From Isoetes taiwanensis (taxonomy: Eukaryota > Streptophyta > Lycopodiopsida > Isoetales > Isoetaceae): 64,000 bases of DNA. The position numbers and the translations under genes are program-made. Under the pieces are notes generated by a model that had not been told where the DNA came from, ran no database searches, and saw nothing but the letters and a program-made list of their open reading frames with translations. Location of the stretch: the NCBI GenBank assembly GCA_021234155.1, contig JAJEKV010000002.1, positions 8,987,709 to 9,051,708 on the forward strand. The letters run 5' to 3'. Positions within the stretch are counted from its first letter, which is position 1. Each line of letters begins with the position of its first letter. Positions 44,215 to 56,500 of this stretch are shown here, piece by piece.

Positions 44215-45345
44215 TTTCAGCCCCTCCAACTCGATGTTCAAATAGTAAATATTAACATTTTACCGCGGCAAAAACCGCGAAGTCTAGACCATCGATTTTA
44301 ACAAAGTGTCGGATCAGTAATATTTTTATCTCGCTTTTAACATAACGCGGTGTTTATCAGAAAACGCGCTTCTACCACGGATTTGGCCTCCCCGTACCAT
44401 CGAATCAATCAGAGCACATAAAACTTTCCCTGCCACTCTCCTTTTATACTTCGATCATTTCTACTTACTTGTGGCACGTAATCAGCTTGGTTTCTGTGTC
44501 CGCTTTCCTCGCCACCAAGATCAACGCGTTATTCACCTGCTAAATTCTACTCCAATCTTCTGGATTTTGCATTCTTTCCACATTTCGCCTCTTCCAGGTA
44601 CAAATCGCCCGCATTTCAGTGTATTTATCTCCCATTCTTTCGTGCATTTCCATTCACAAGATCATACCGACCGCCTCACGTGATGCAAGAAAAAATTCCA
44701 TCACTTTTGGGGTTCCTCGGCTCTCATCTCTTTATTTTAACCCATTCTTCTCGCATATCCTAACCAATCTAACCCATCCCAAATGCTCTTCCCTTCCTAT
44801 CACCTGATTATAGTCACACCTCTTACTATTACTTTATGATGGAAATTCCGTAAAAATATTCAGCCATACACTATGCAAACCCAATTGATTTACTTTTGCC
44901 AAAGAATCACTATTCCTCATGCCGCGGCGCTTCATGTTGCTAACAACCATGCTCATACACCAATTCCTATTCCCGTGCTAGGATGCATAACCACAATTTA
45001 AGCAAGCACGTAAATGTTACACTCAGGAAAAACCCCTGTGTAAGTCTTGATCCCCGCACTGAATCCCGCTATTCTCCTCGCGACTCCAACATCCTTTTCA
45101 AAGTATCATTTCACACCCCTCGCCCTCCTTCCAGCAATTCGACCGCACCCATCGCCTTCCAAATGTTTCAGCACAGATTTGTATTTATTATTAATCACCG
45201 CAAGATACTTATCCGTATAATCTCTACATATAAATATATATACTCGCATGCATGGTATTTTAATTATTATTCCTTTGCAATCCTTTTGGGCCATCAAAAT
45301 AATTCCACAATGCACCTCAAAAAATCCTAGGTCCGTTGTATGCCT
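44215..45345 (-). mobile_element. LTR copy in inverted orientation, right arm
   Basis: On the minus strand, from 45345 it reads CAACGGACCTAGGATTTTTT, then ACCATGCATGCGAGTATATA and GTAGAGATTATACGG, on to TGTTAATATTTACTATTTGA near 44235. It is the mirror image of 43180-44165, plus a piece from further along the LTR. Confidence 0.75.
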
Positions 45346-45700
45346 CTCCTCCTCCAAAAATTCAACCCATGTCCTCATGGGCGATCTCCTGAAACTCAAT
45401 TTAAGAATCCAATTGGCATCTTCCCCTGTGACAACCCATCGGGAACTAAAATCTCCGTGATTGTTCTCACTTCCTGTTTACTCTGCTTCCTCTCAAGCAT
45501 CACATTCTGGTCGAGGATACAGAAGCCTCTCCTCGCTTTACTAAATTATCGGCCCCCAAAGATATGGGAAGGCTGATCAAAACATACTCGTTACTCACAT
45601 GGAAAAACGCTATGTACTTCGCGCGCAGGGTAACTCCCAACCTCGTAGTTACACCTTCCACACACGCTCCAAAAATCTCAATCCACTACCGTAACTTTTG
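45346..45700 (-). pseudogene. Ty3/gypsy chromodomain end, inverted copy
   Basis: Minus-strand pieces include HVSNEYVLI-like sequence, DNLVK, and EDANWILK near 45410, the tail of the chromodomain. It mirrors 42900-43180 on the plus strand. Confidence 0.6.
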
Positions 45701-45711
45701 CTCGATACTCA

Positions 45712-45885
45712 ACCGCGGACGCTCCTTAACCGACATGCCCCTAAATCTAACCGCGTAAAACCGCTCTGTGATTTATGAGTAGTCGCTTCTACCCATTTAT
45801 GCCGCAGAAACGGGAACGCCTCACGTGCATACCCGCGTTCAATGTACTGAAAGGCCTACCATGGGCCTCAAGTATGTAACATCAA
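45712..45885 (+). repeat. ~200-base dispersed repeat, copy 3
   Basis: Shares ATGAGTAGTCGCTTCTACCC, then ATTTATGCCGCAGAAA and CCTACCATGGG, with copies 1 and 2. It lies at the right edge of the retrotransposon mosaic. Confidence 0.6.
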
Positions 45886-46153
45886 CATTAGCATCATGAG
45901 CAACATATCAATAAGTAATCAATTTCATATTTATTGATAATATAAGACAACATACAAACCTTGTTTTTTCATCTTCACCTCCTTTCATGCTAGAGTCGAA
46001 AACTGTTGCATCTACATCTTTTGTCAACTATTGCACTTTGCTTGCTATCACATCCACCTCATCCATACCCTCTGATCTGACTAAGAAGGAGTTTTATCCT
46101 TGATCTCACCCCCATTATCTTGCTCCATATATAAAAAAACATGTGGTTCATTA

Positions 46154-46501
46154 TCATAAAGCTAGAATGATTAACAAAAAGAAACTAAACTCAAGAATGC
46201 GCCTCTTTCGTGGTGGTGGTATAGGCTTCCGTTTTGGAGTTTTTTTGTAAGACTTTTTTGCTGTAGCTTGTTTTTTCCTCTTGGAGTTACAATAGCAACA
46301 TTTTTTTATTCTCTTTGGAGTAGACTGAACAACCTCCTCTTCTTCATGAGCCTCCTCTTTCCTGCATTTGCGAGGGTTAAAATTTGGATACATAGCATCT
46401 GTAGCAGGTCTAGAACTGGCATCTCTAGTTAATGTTAATGTTGATGATGGACCTGCAAGATATAATGATTTTCCGCATAATGAAGTCAAAGAAAGCAGCA
46501 T
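46154..46501 (-). other. Lysine-rich ORF of unknown nature
   Basis: A 115-codon minus-strand ORF contains NPRKCRKEEAHEEEEVV, then KKCCYCNSKRKKQ and a run of KRKP/PPRKR. The charge pattern looks protein-like (nuclear, basic) rather than random, and AG/GT signals near its ends would allow it to be an exon. No family was recognised. An A/T-rich artefact is possible. Confidence 0.25.
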
Positions 46502-47156
46502 ATTAATTTTTGACTTTTCAATTAATAATTTGGCACTTAGTACGAAACCGCACTCAATAACTAACTCTTGCGTTTCATCGATGATCTAAGGGTAAACTTG
46601 TAGCAGTTACCATAGGGTTTGCACCTTCCTCGGGTGATTACCTGTTTAAAAATAGCCATCCTCTCTCATTTTCTCAACTCACTTGCCATGATCGAAAGCA
46701 TGCATCGCAACATCAAGTATTACCAAGAAATTCAAGTGCATGGACTTTCATTTTAAGGATTTAACATAATGTATTGCTTTATCCAATATGGAAGTGGTAT
46801 CCATTTTGATTCCATCAGGAACAAGTCTTTGCAGGATCCTGATTTTATTGTTGATACTTTATTGCACAAGAGGGACTCTTCTAGACTTTGTTATTTGGTT
46901 TGACTTTGTGTTTCACTTCAATAAAACGTCGTTATAGTGTAGTCATAGTGTCTTTGTTTGTTAAGCTTCTGTCACGCTTTATTAAAGGTGGGACTATGGG
47001 GCTCGTGACTCATTTTTTATTTCATTTTTTAGTCTGGCATCTAGCTAGTCGTCTTTGCAGTTAATTCTTCCATACACTCTCTTACAGCTTTGAAACTTTG
47101 TTATTATAGGTCCTGAACTTGGCTTTGTGTAGCATTTCAATGCCTAGAGTCGTTAA

Positions 47157-47305
47157 AGGCAGTTATTGGGATTAAGAATTTAGAGTTTTCAGACATTGCA
47201 CATTGGTAGAGCTGCACTCTAAATGCGACTAAGACAGTTATTGGGATGTAGAATTTAGAGCTTTCAGACATTGCACATTTTGCACGTTGGTAAAGTTGCA
47301 GATGC
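47157..47305 (+). repeat. ~75-base tandem repeat, two copies
   Basis: GGCAGTTATTGGGATTAAGA at 47158 recurs as GACAGTTATTGGGATGTAGA at 47232. Both are followed by TTTCAGACATTGCACATT and then a TTGGTA..G.TGCA block. The second copy has an extra TTGCACG. Confidence 0.8.
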
Positions 47306-50300
47306 ATGGATCCCAAGCGATATTGCAGTTTATGAGAATATAGAACATTACTTCTTTATTTTACAATTTGTTGGAGAAGATGTATCTTCTACAAATATAA
47401 AACATAATTCAACCCTGGATAAAGCATTGCAAAGGAAAGTAATGATTTTATAGTTCTAGACAAGATATGTTGTTTTACATCTCTTTGTATCCATTTTACG
47501 AATTTCCTGTACTGCCCCCAAGGCCAAGATTGTGACCCGAACCTATACGATGCTCCCATCATATAAATACGGGAAATTCCCCTCCCATGGAGACTCCATC
47601 ACTACGTAAAGACCCCTTCGCTCGATTTCGTACCACTAAGTGGATGGGAAATGTCCGAAAGTGGGAAGGATACTTGAGGTGCCATTCGGCCCCACGCCTT
47701 CTCATATGGGAACTGCATATAGCTGAAGGCATATAGATGTTAGCACTTGAACAATACAAACTTAATAATATGCCACAATGGCTGAAGGGTGGCTCATCCA
47801 TCATCAATATGAACAACAACATAATACTCAAATATAACATAGGAAATGCACCATAAATGAGGATCTCTACCCCTCGCCTGGGGACTCAAGGGGGGTCAAC
47901 CGACAAATGTGGCCTCCTGATAACAACAAACTGAATCATAATAATGGCATTGATCGCATAGAATGATGGCTAGGATAGTCCACCCATCCGGCCCCTCCTA
48001 TGCAATACTCCTTTGGGTGTGATAGGTCAAAACATATGACGGATTGTAGCCTTCTAGAACGTAGAATCTCATGGAGTCACCTTATGAGACAACTCAAAGT
48101 TAAGCATCTCCCCGTCCATTGGAGGCGTGAAAAGCGATGAATCTCCCTAGCATGATGGTTACATGGGCGCATAGAGGATCGCGGGCACCAATCGGGTAAT
48201 ACACATGCATCCATACCCGACTTAATTCTACTAATCACCCAAAGTGCCACTCGCTCGAGTTAAGGACACTTCAATGGATATATCCTTGTGAATCCTAGTG
48301 TGGTGTCGACCCATGGCCTAAACTTTCAAAGCGACCGTAATTATAAGCCTAGTAATACACTATAGGAATTCAAGCCATGCTCGACAATATCCCCACCTCC
48401 CGCCACCATCATACTCGCGACCGGTGCCGAATCACAACATAGCATCCACGTACCTGCAGCTCTCGGCACAGCCCTCTCTATTCGTTTGCCGCTCTAACAC
48501 TAGAGGGCGTCGCGGATGGACTAAAATGGTCCATTTGTACTGCCCACTTTAAAATTCATAAAAATCAATGGTACAAAAATCTATTCTAACCCTTCCCAGA
48601 GTTCATATATGGGCGCCATGGCCCATGGTGAAAAATACTTCCAAAAAATATATACACTCCATTCGTGTAGTTATACCTAGCAAACCTGTGGGGTCAAGTA
48701 CAAAACCTTCATGTTTACATAAAGTAAAACTCGCTCTCGACAAAACTATTTTTTCAAATTTTTTGACTACTACCTATATTTTTCTACACAAGATAAGGAA
48801 AATTGATACAAAACCACATGCTTCAACCTTTAAGTCTCAGGAAGAAAAAGATAGGGGCTATTCAAACATGATGGTCAAATCAAGCCCCTGCAACTAATTA
48901 TGAGCCCTGTATACAGCTTGTAGTTTAAATACAAATAACTTTTACAAGAAAATGCATTTTGAGCTAATATTTGACATATAAAGCAATCGACAAGTTTCTT
49001 CATCCCATAAAAAAATGTTATCGGGCCTTGAATTCGACGCGCTTGACTTTCTCACTTTTGATCTCACCCTAGGTAATCTCTGTAACAATGACTAATATTT
49101 CCCCATATAGAGCAAAACTTTTACTCTATGATGTCCTCCCAAAAATCATATAGTATAAAAGTTCAAAATGATACAAAACCAATACAAAAACAAGCTCATA
49201 TTATTAAAAAGCAAGGGACATGGTCACAAGAAATCAAGAAAGGCTCTCTCAGACTGAGCCCATTATTGGTCCATAGGTCCATCTAAAATCAATAACTTCC
49301 TTATATTAATGAATCAAGTTGAATTTTGGGATATGAATAGCTTCTGATTCTACTTTTGGTAATGAAAATATTTTCTTGTTGATCATAACCTTGGAGATTT
49401 GGACTAAATTTTATAGCATCAAATTCAAATATATCTTCTATGTTTATTCTAGATTTATGCCTCTAGATGTGACTTTGAAAAACACATTCTCAAAATGTCC
49501 TACGCCTATGAAAAAACAATGAAAAAAATTCAAAGAAAAAATATGGAAGTTTACTTTACTCATAAAAAGTCAAGTTCGCTTATGTGCTCCACTTGTAGAC
49601 CATTATTGGTCCACAGGATCGCGAAGTTTAAAAATTAATAGAGGCAACATCTTGACTGGGCCTTTTGATCTCAACTTTAGAATCTAGTTTATGTGTACAG
49701 CTTGTCTAAGTGGGTAAAATTAATTGGTTAGACGAGTTTCTCAGATAATTTGAGGGCAATGTTTAAGCACAAACAATTGTGAATTTATGGGGTATTTATT
49801 CGCCAATTGAATCTACATGCACTTCCACTCTTACACCTTTCAAAAATTATATTATTTGCATGTGTTAAACCACGTGTATCATTACTTGGGACAAAATGGA
49901 TTCCAAGCAGTGAGAGAGATATATGCTCTATACAATTGGCCTGAATTAAGGGAATTGGCAAATGGTCTATGCTTAATTATATTCTCAGATTCTTCAAATG
50001 GTATGTTATTTCAATATGAAAAATAGAGAGTTATATTGCAAAGGAAGGCCCAAAGATTCATGAAAAATATATGTACATAAAAGATGACCTTACTTGTAAC
50101 ATTATCCTACTAAAATTCCCCAGAATAATGCTTTTAAAGGTAAAGAATGGATATACCGCTTTATACTATTAGTAAAAATAACCATGCTTCTCCTGCATTT
50201 TTTGCAAGAAAGCCACACAACCTACATAGGGACTCCATATATATGTCCCTTTGTCATATTTTGAACCATTTGAAAGGCTTATTTGGAGAAATATAAGTGT

Positions 50301-53300
50301 GTTCTTGGCAAATGGTAGAAAAGACGATCAAAGGTCATATGAAGCACTTTTTATTCTTATACTTAAATCCCCACGATCTTCACTCTCTATTCATCAATAA
50401 ACATCATTAGCTAGTAAATGATGAGTTTTCACCCTTATACCTTGGAATTAACCCAAATTTTAACCTCTAATGTGTTAATCTTATGGTTCTATATCATCTT
50501 TTAAATCTAGCTAATTGTATTTGTTAAACCCCTAATTACACTATATATGCAAGTTGATGGTGCACTTTCTATGTAGATATAAGAAGAACGCATCATCTTA
50601 TCACTCCCTCAAGGATACTTATAGTAATTTTGGAGCATTTTAACATATAATTTTGTCCTAAATTCAGATATAGAAAATTTCTATTAGATTTTTGAAGTTG
50701 ATATAACTTGGCGAACACTCCAAAACACAAGCTTGTACTCTCATATAGTTAAGTAAACCTACGCCACAAGAATTAACCCAAAAACTTGTAATAATAAGAG
50801 AGAAATAATTGCTAAACCAAGACGCTAAAGATTTTGGAACAAAAATAGGGTCTACAAATTTCCACTATTATTGGGATGATAGCAAGCAACCAAAGCTAAA
50901 AAACATACAGTCCTCAATGTGGTTCTATCGGCAAATAGACAAATACTTCCAATTTTAGTTTTAGGCCTGCTTTATGATAGAAACCCAAGAATGCGCCTGA
51001 TCAAGGTGCGTAAACTATCAAATTCTCTATCATTTGAACAATCACATCATATAGGTGAGTTCATTGGCCTTGGAATTCTCGGCTGTCATTAAGAATCAAG
51101 TAAAGATTTATATGGTGAGCTATATCGCTAAATTGAAACTTCTATTCTCGTGATATATTGGTTTAAGTGGCAGCGGGTCAATCGACCACCGGGTCCACGT
51201 GGACTGTGAATGGTCCCTCGATTCACTCTAGTTGTTAATGGATTTTTAAGGGGTTCTAGCTAGGAGCATCTCACTAAATCTAAATAGCCTCCTTTAAATC
51301 TCTATCCCCTTAATCCAATACAACACAGAGGAAATGAAAGAGAAAAACAACAATCGATAGAAACATCCATCAAAATATCATAAATACCATCTCAAACAAG
51401 GGTCGAAGAATACAAGCTTTATGCTAAAACTAACTGCATCATAGCTATCTCTCAAGTTCTCCACCTCCCACCCCGAACTAACATCGCCTCCCTCCACCAA
51501 TCTCCCCTAATCTCTCACTCAGCCCTCCCTCAATTTGGGTGTCCTTAAATTAGCAAGTGCTTCTTGCTCGACGATTTGGGCCAGTGGCAACTCTAGATTG
51601 GTTATTATTAACTAATTTAATATAAGCTCTCTTAACTCCTTTTTAATATTAGGTTAAGCCCCTAAATCTCACTAGGGGTTTAGGGTTAGGTTTCCACCTT
51701 TAATAATTAATGATTAACATAAATTTACCCTTAGCTCATGAATAATTAATGCACCATTATTTCATAGTGACGTCAGCGTATTTATACTCTGTGCTAGCGT
51801 GATAAATACGGAACGCTACAAAGATTAAAAGGTATTTCACTGAAAAGTCATATAACAACTTGATAACAACCAATTTAAGAAGCTTAAAATGCAAAGCTTA
51901 TGATCATATATATGCCAGGAACATTTGGGATGGTCATGACAAAAGATCGCTATGTTCGAGTAGAAAAATTTGGAAGAAAAGTGCTACTTTTAGTTTTGCG
52001 CTTAGAGTCAGTGCAACTTATATAAATAAGTTCCTCAAGTAATACCCCCTTGTCACTAAATGATACTTTTGTTAGGGGACACCCTAACATGATTTTACCC
52101 ATCTGCATAATTCTTGTCATAATTGATTCTTTTTCCGATTCTTGTTGTAATCATCCAGAAGGTTTAAAATTGCTGTGCAACCATGTGTAGACTGTGTGTA
52201 GCGCTATAATTCTCTACTATTTTGGATGAGGCAAAAAACTCATGTAAAATTCATGGTAGTATATTAAAGTAGTAAATGCTATTTTAATGTCAGTGGATTA
52301 GGGAGATTTTAAGAAATCTTCCTCAATCCAAGGGTTCACGAGTAACATGAGAATAAAGAGCGATAAAAACTAATAACTTAAAATCTTAGGGAAGAATTTA
52401 GTACTTTAACGTAGTCCATTTCTTACACAGGGAGACTAAGATAAACGAGGGACACATTGGTGACAGATACAATTCTATCAGCCTTTGGCAAAATAAGGTA
52501 GGCTTACTAATATATTGTAGTTATAACATGAAGAAATTTGAAAGTGGTTGTAGATAGTGGGCGTTTATAGCATTTAGAAGGTTCAACATTGAACAAAGAA
52601 GATCTAACACGAAACTACAAAAAAAAAAATGCAGACACACCATCGGGGCACTGGAGGGCAATGCTCCGTGCGATACACCTGGTTTTATGATGTCATCTGG
52701 AGTTTTGTTGGCGATTTGACCAGGGTGACCACAGTCACGTTTGTATAAAATGTTAGGGGCAAGAATAGTCTCATTAAGTTGACAACCTTATGCTTGGTAG
52801 GGATGTGCGAATTGACCTATGGGGATATGTATTGGTGACAATATGTAATGGTCAATAATTCCGTTACTCTACGTATCTCAATCGACGGTCGAGATTCAAT
52901 GCCATATGATAGCACAAAAGCGAGCGGCTGATAACGGAGTTGATATTCACCAGATTTACGGAACTTCCAAAAATGAACTATGCAAGTTGCTGCAAATTCT
53001 AATTTGGCTACAATGATCGAACGCGTACAGGAAAATGCTCTGAGAATGGACTCGACAAGGCAGATATCAGCGTTATGCAGGTATCTAATCTGCCTTTGAA
53101 TATCAATCCAGCAGACTGTTTTCCAGCTTGCAAGCACCTTGCAGCACGAATTAGAAGATTATACACTAGCCCATTTGTGAGAAAAGGTTCTTCTTGCTCC
53201 AGGTAGCTCCAGTAAGTAATCAAGTGCTCTTCTTCATCTGCACGGGGCGTTAGGCTTTGCTGCCCAGCCCTTTCTTTTTTTCTGCCTCACGGGTTTCAAA

Positions 53301-53592
53301 TGAGCGATAAAGCTGATCAGGAAAAGAAATGGTCGGGAGGATTTGGCATTATTTCTGAAATGCTGGTGGGTAGCAGTGACCATATGTGTCTTGATCGTGA
53401 TCTTGCCTTCTTGAAGTGAACTATGAAACAAGCATTTCTGGATTTGAACCAATGGCACAACTTTGTTTTTGCTCTTTCCATATAGGAGCCTGTGGACCTT
53501 TCCTAAACAATGATTATCCTCATATAGGTTCTCTAACGTCATGCATATAGCTGATCATCCATAGATGCTCCATCTCTGGTCGGAACGATAAT
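47306..53592. other. AT-rich intergenic DNA, no gene recognised
   Basis: 47500-48560 is richer in GC and looks like an old repeat or LTR piece without a partner here. 48560-53000 is AT-rich with only chance ORFs. CCATTATTGGTCCA recurs near 49260 and 49600, so a diverged repeat may be present. 53000-53592 is the upstream region of the kinase gene. I saw no promoter element there that I would stand behind. Confidence 0.3.
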
Positions 53593-56500
53593 ATGGATGA
53601 ATTACTCTATGAAGTTTATCAGAAAAGGCTCCTACAGAGCTTGAATGATGTTCCAATAATACCTAAACCCTTATTTTCTAGCTCAGAAAGCCCAAGTAGT
53701 AACTTTAAGGACTCAGTTACATGTGGAAATTCTACCATGAACGAAGAAAGAGTAAACTTAAACTTCCAGCAAGCTGAAGAAGATGTCCTGCTTCAGTTGG
53801 CAGCGGCCCGCAGAATTTCTGCCCGAGTCGCAGCAATAAATAACCCTATGCTTATTAGTCGGAGGAGTGAGGTAGGATTTCGTCATAGCATCAGCAAAGC
53901 AGAGGCGGTATCATTTAAATACTGGGTAACTAGGATTTTCAAAAATCAAGTTGATTTTAATTGCCATGTGTAATTTCTTCTGTATCTAATATATTGCTGT
54001 TTTTATTATTTGATGCTACAGGTGAATAATTGTTTGAGTTATGATGATGTCATAGAGGATGGGTTTTATGAAGTTGTAGGCATGAGTCCTCATGTCTGGA
54101 GTATGTGCACCCATTCTGATGATCTTGGTTGCATGCCTCCATTACATTTACTGTGTAACACTCCTCCAGATGAAGCAACATTCGAAGTTGTTCTAGTTGA
54201 CATAAATGCTGATCCAGACTTATTGAACCTGGTGGACAAGGCAGTGCAGTTAACATATAGATCTAAGTTTACAGACGTGGCATTTCGGTTGGGTAAACTG
54301 GTTGCGGGCTTCATGGGTGGTGCTGTGGAGCAAGAAGAAGATCTTGTGGACCAATGGAAGAGCAATTATAAGGCTTTAGTTCGAAATTCAGGTATCATTT
54401 TGCCAATAGGAATGATCAAGAAGGGCCTTCCCAGGCACAGAGCATTACTCTTCAAGGTAAGGATAATACTTGGCGACAATAAAGATCAGGTATTTAAATG
54501 TTGATCAACTTCATGGTTCTTGTGGCACTATTTCAGGTTCTTGCTGATAGAATTGGCTTGACTTGCCGTCTCATGCATGGTTCGTTTTTCATGTCCGAAA
54601 ATGATGCCATAGTAGTGGTAAAGAGCGGCAATGGCAGGTACTGTCTAACATTCTGTATGTGTGCCAATCTTAATTCATTAGACATAACAAAACACATTGT
54701 TCAATTGAATGGGTTTTGCTGGACATCCCTACAAAGAGAACACAAGGATTATAAATGTATCTCCAAAATTTCAGCTAAGCAGTTGATGCTACATTCAAGT
54801 GCTTAAGACTGTTGCCTTTTCTGTGCTATTTCTTATTTTCATTTCTAGGGAGCTGATTCCTTACTGCATCTCCGTATGCACAAGCTGTTAGCAAAGGCAT
54901 TGTTGTTATTTTAGCTGTTTCAATTTATACACAATCTGCTGGGAGTTTCAAACCTAAAGCTATACAATTAGGACCTCAGAGCTATGGCGAAGGTACTAGG
55001 GGTCAAATCTGCTATCTATAGTGTGATGCTCAACTTTATCCTTTGGTGCGCTTCCTAAAAGGAGTGACATTTTAGCGGTTCCAAGTTTGTTTGGAGAGAG
55101 AAACCAATGAATGCATCGAATAATATGGTGCACATAAATTTATTAATATGATGTTAAAGCTGTTTCACTATGTAACAGGGAGCTGATGGTTGACCTTCTT
55201 GGAAAACCTGGGGTTCTCATGCCTCCAGATGCACGGATCATAGTTCCTCCATCCGTTATAGCATCTTCAGTGCGGTACTGCCCTCCGCAACCATCTATTG
55301 ATGAATTGGAGTCATATAGGTACCTGGAAAGAAAATTGAAAAATGTTCCGATGAAGTCTGCAGATGCATCGCCATCTTCTGAACGATTTGCACAAGAAAT
55401 AACTACGAGGAGGGTTGTTCATGTTGAAGGTCTGGACCAAAAACATACTGAGTTTGAAATAAAAAACAACAGGAAGAAAGTGCAGGAAACTGCTGGACAT
55501 AATGACTTGATCGACGGTCTTCTAATGCAAACCGCCCCACCTCTACCACATTGGTGTGAAACTAATGTAGAACTGATGATAAAAAATGAGCTTCCACTGC
55601 TTGGATTGCAGAGAGATATCCAAATTGACAGTAATGAGGGATTGGATGAGCAACATTCCCTGGATGGGGCATCAGATGTTGATGCTGATCTTGCTCCAAG
55701 TGCAACGAAAGCTGAAGTTGCTCCAGTGGCAGAATTTAAGAGGAGTTTGGAATGGAGAAGCTATATGGATGATTGCGAGATCAGGTGGGAGGATATTGTT
55801 CTTGGAGATCGTGTAGGACAAGGTATATATAGCCTGTTGTTCATATATAACACTTCAGTATACGTTTTTGAATTTGTTTTTGCAAAACTTTATGCAGGAT
55901 CATATGGAAAAGTATATCGAGCTGACTGGCAAGGCTCAGTAAGTACTAACTATATCATTACACTTTGTAGCATGTATCTGTAACCTCAAGTAATAGCTGC
56001 TGCAAGTTTCCAGGACGTGGCTGTAAAGGTTTTTTTGGATCAAGATATCAAAGCTGCTGCATTAGAAGATTTTAAGAGGGAGGTAAGGTAACATTTTAAG
56101 TTCAGTGGTATTATAAGTTCAACATATGTGCTATATTCTAGATTTTGGAGCCATGTTCGCTGTGAGTGTTTTCATTTTGATAATCAAGTCGTTAGGAATG
56201 ACACTTCAATGCAAGATTGCTTAGTTCTTGAGTAATTTTACATGCCAACACCTATGTTATAAATGATTTTCTTCAGTGCCATCTAGTCACGCCCAATCCT
56301 TAGAATTTTTTAATTCACAGATACAACCTTGAAGAGGCGAAATCTGCGCATTCAATCTTTTGTATCCTCCCAAGCGTTACCTTTATTACTGTATTCAAAA
56401 TTAAAGAATAGTCATTGATAAGCTAAGAATATGAGAAGCAGAAATGGCTTATAGGAAGAATCGGCCTAGCTCAATAGGATTTTATTCAATTTCACATGTA

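Noticed and set aside
51668-51690. Telomere-like TTTAGGGTTAGG
   Set aside because: Only about two degenerate units; common by chance in AT-rich plant DNA.
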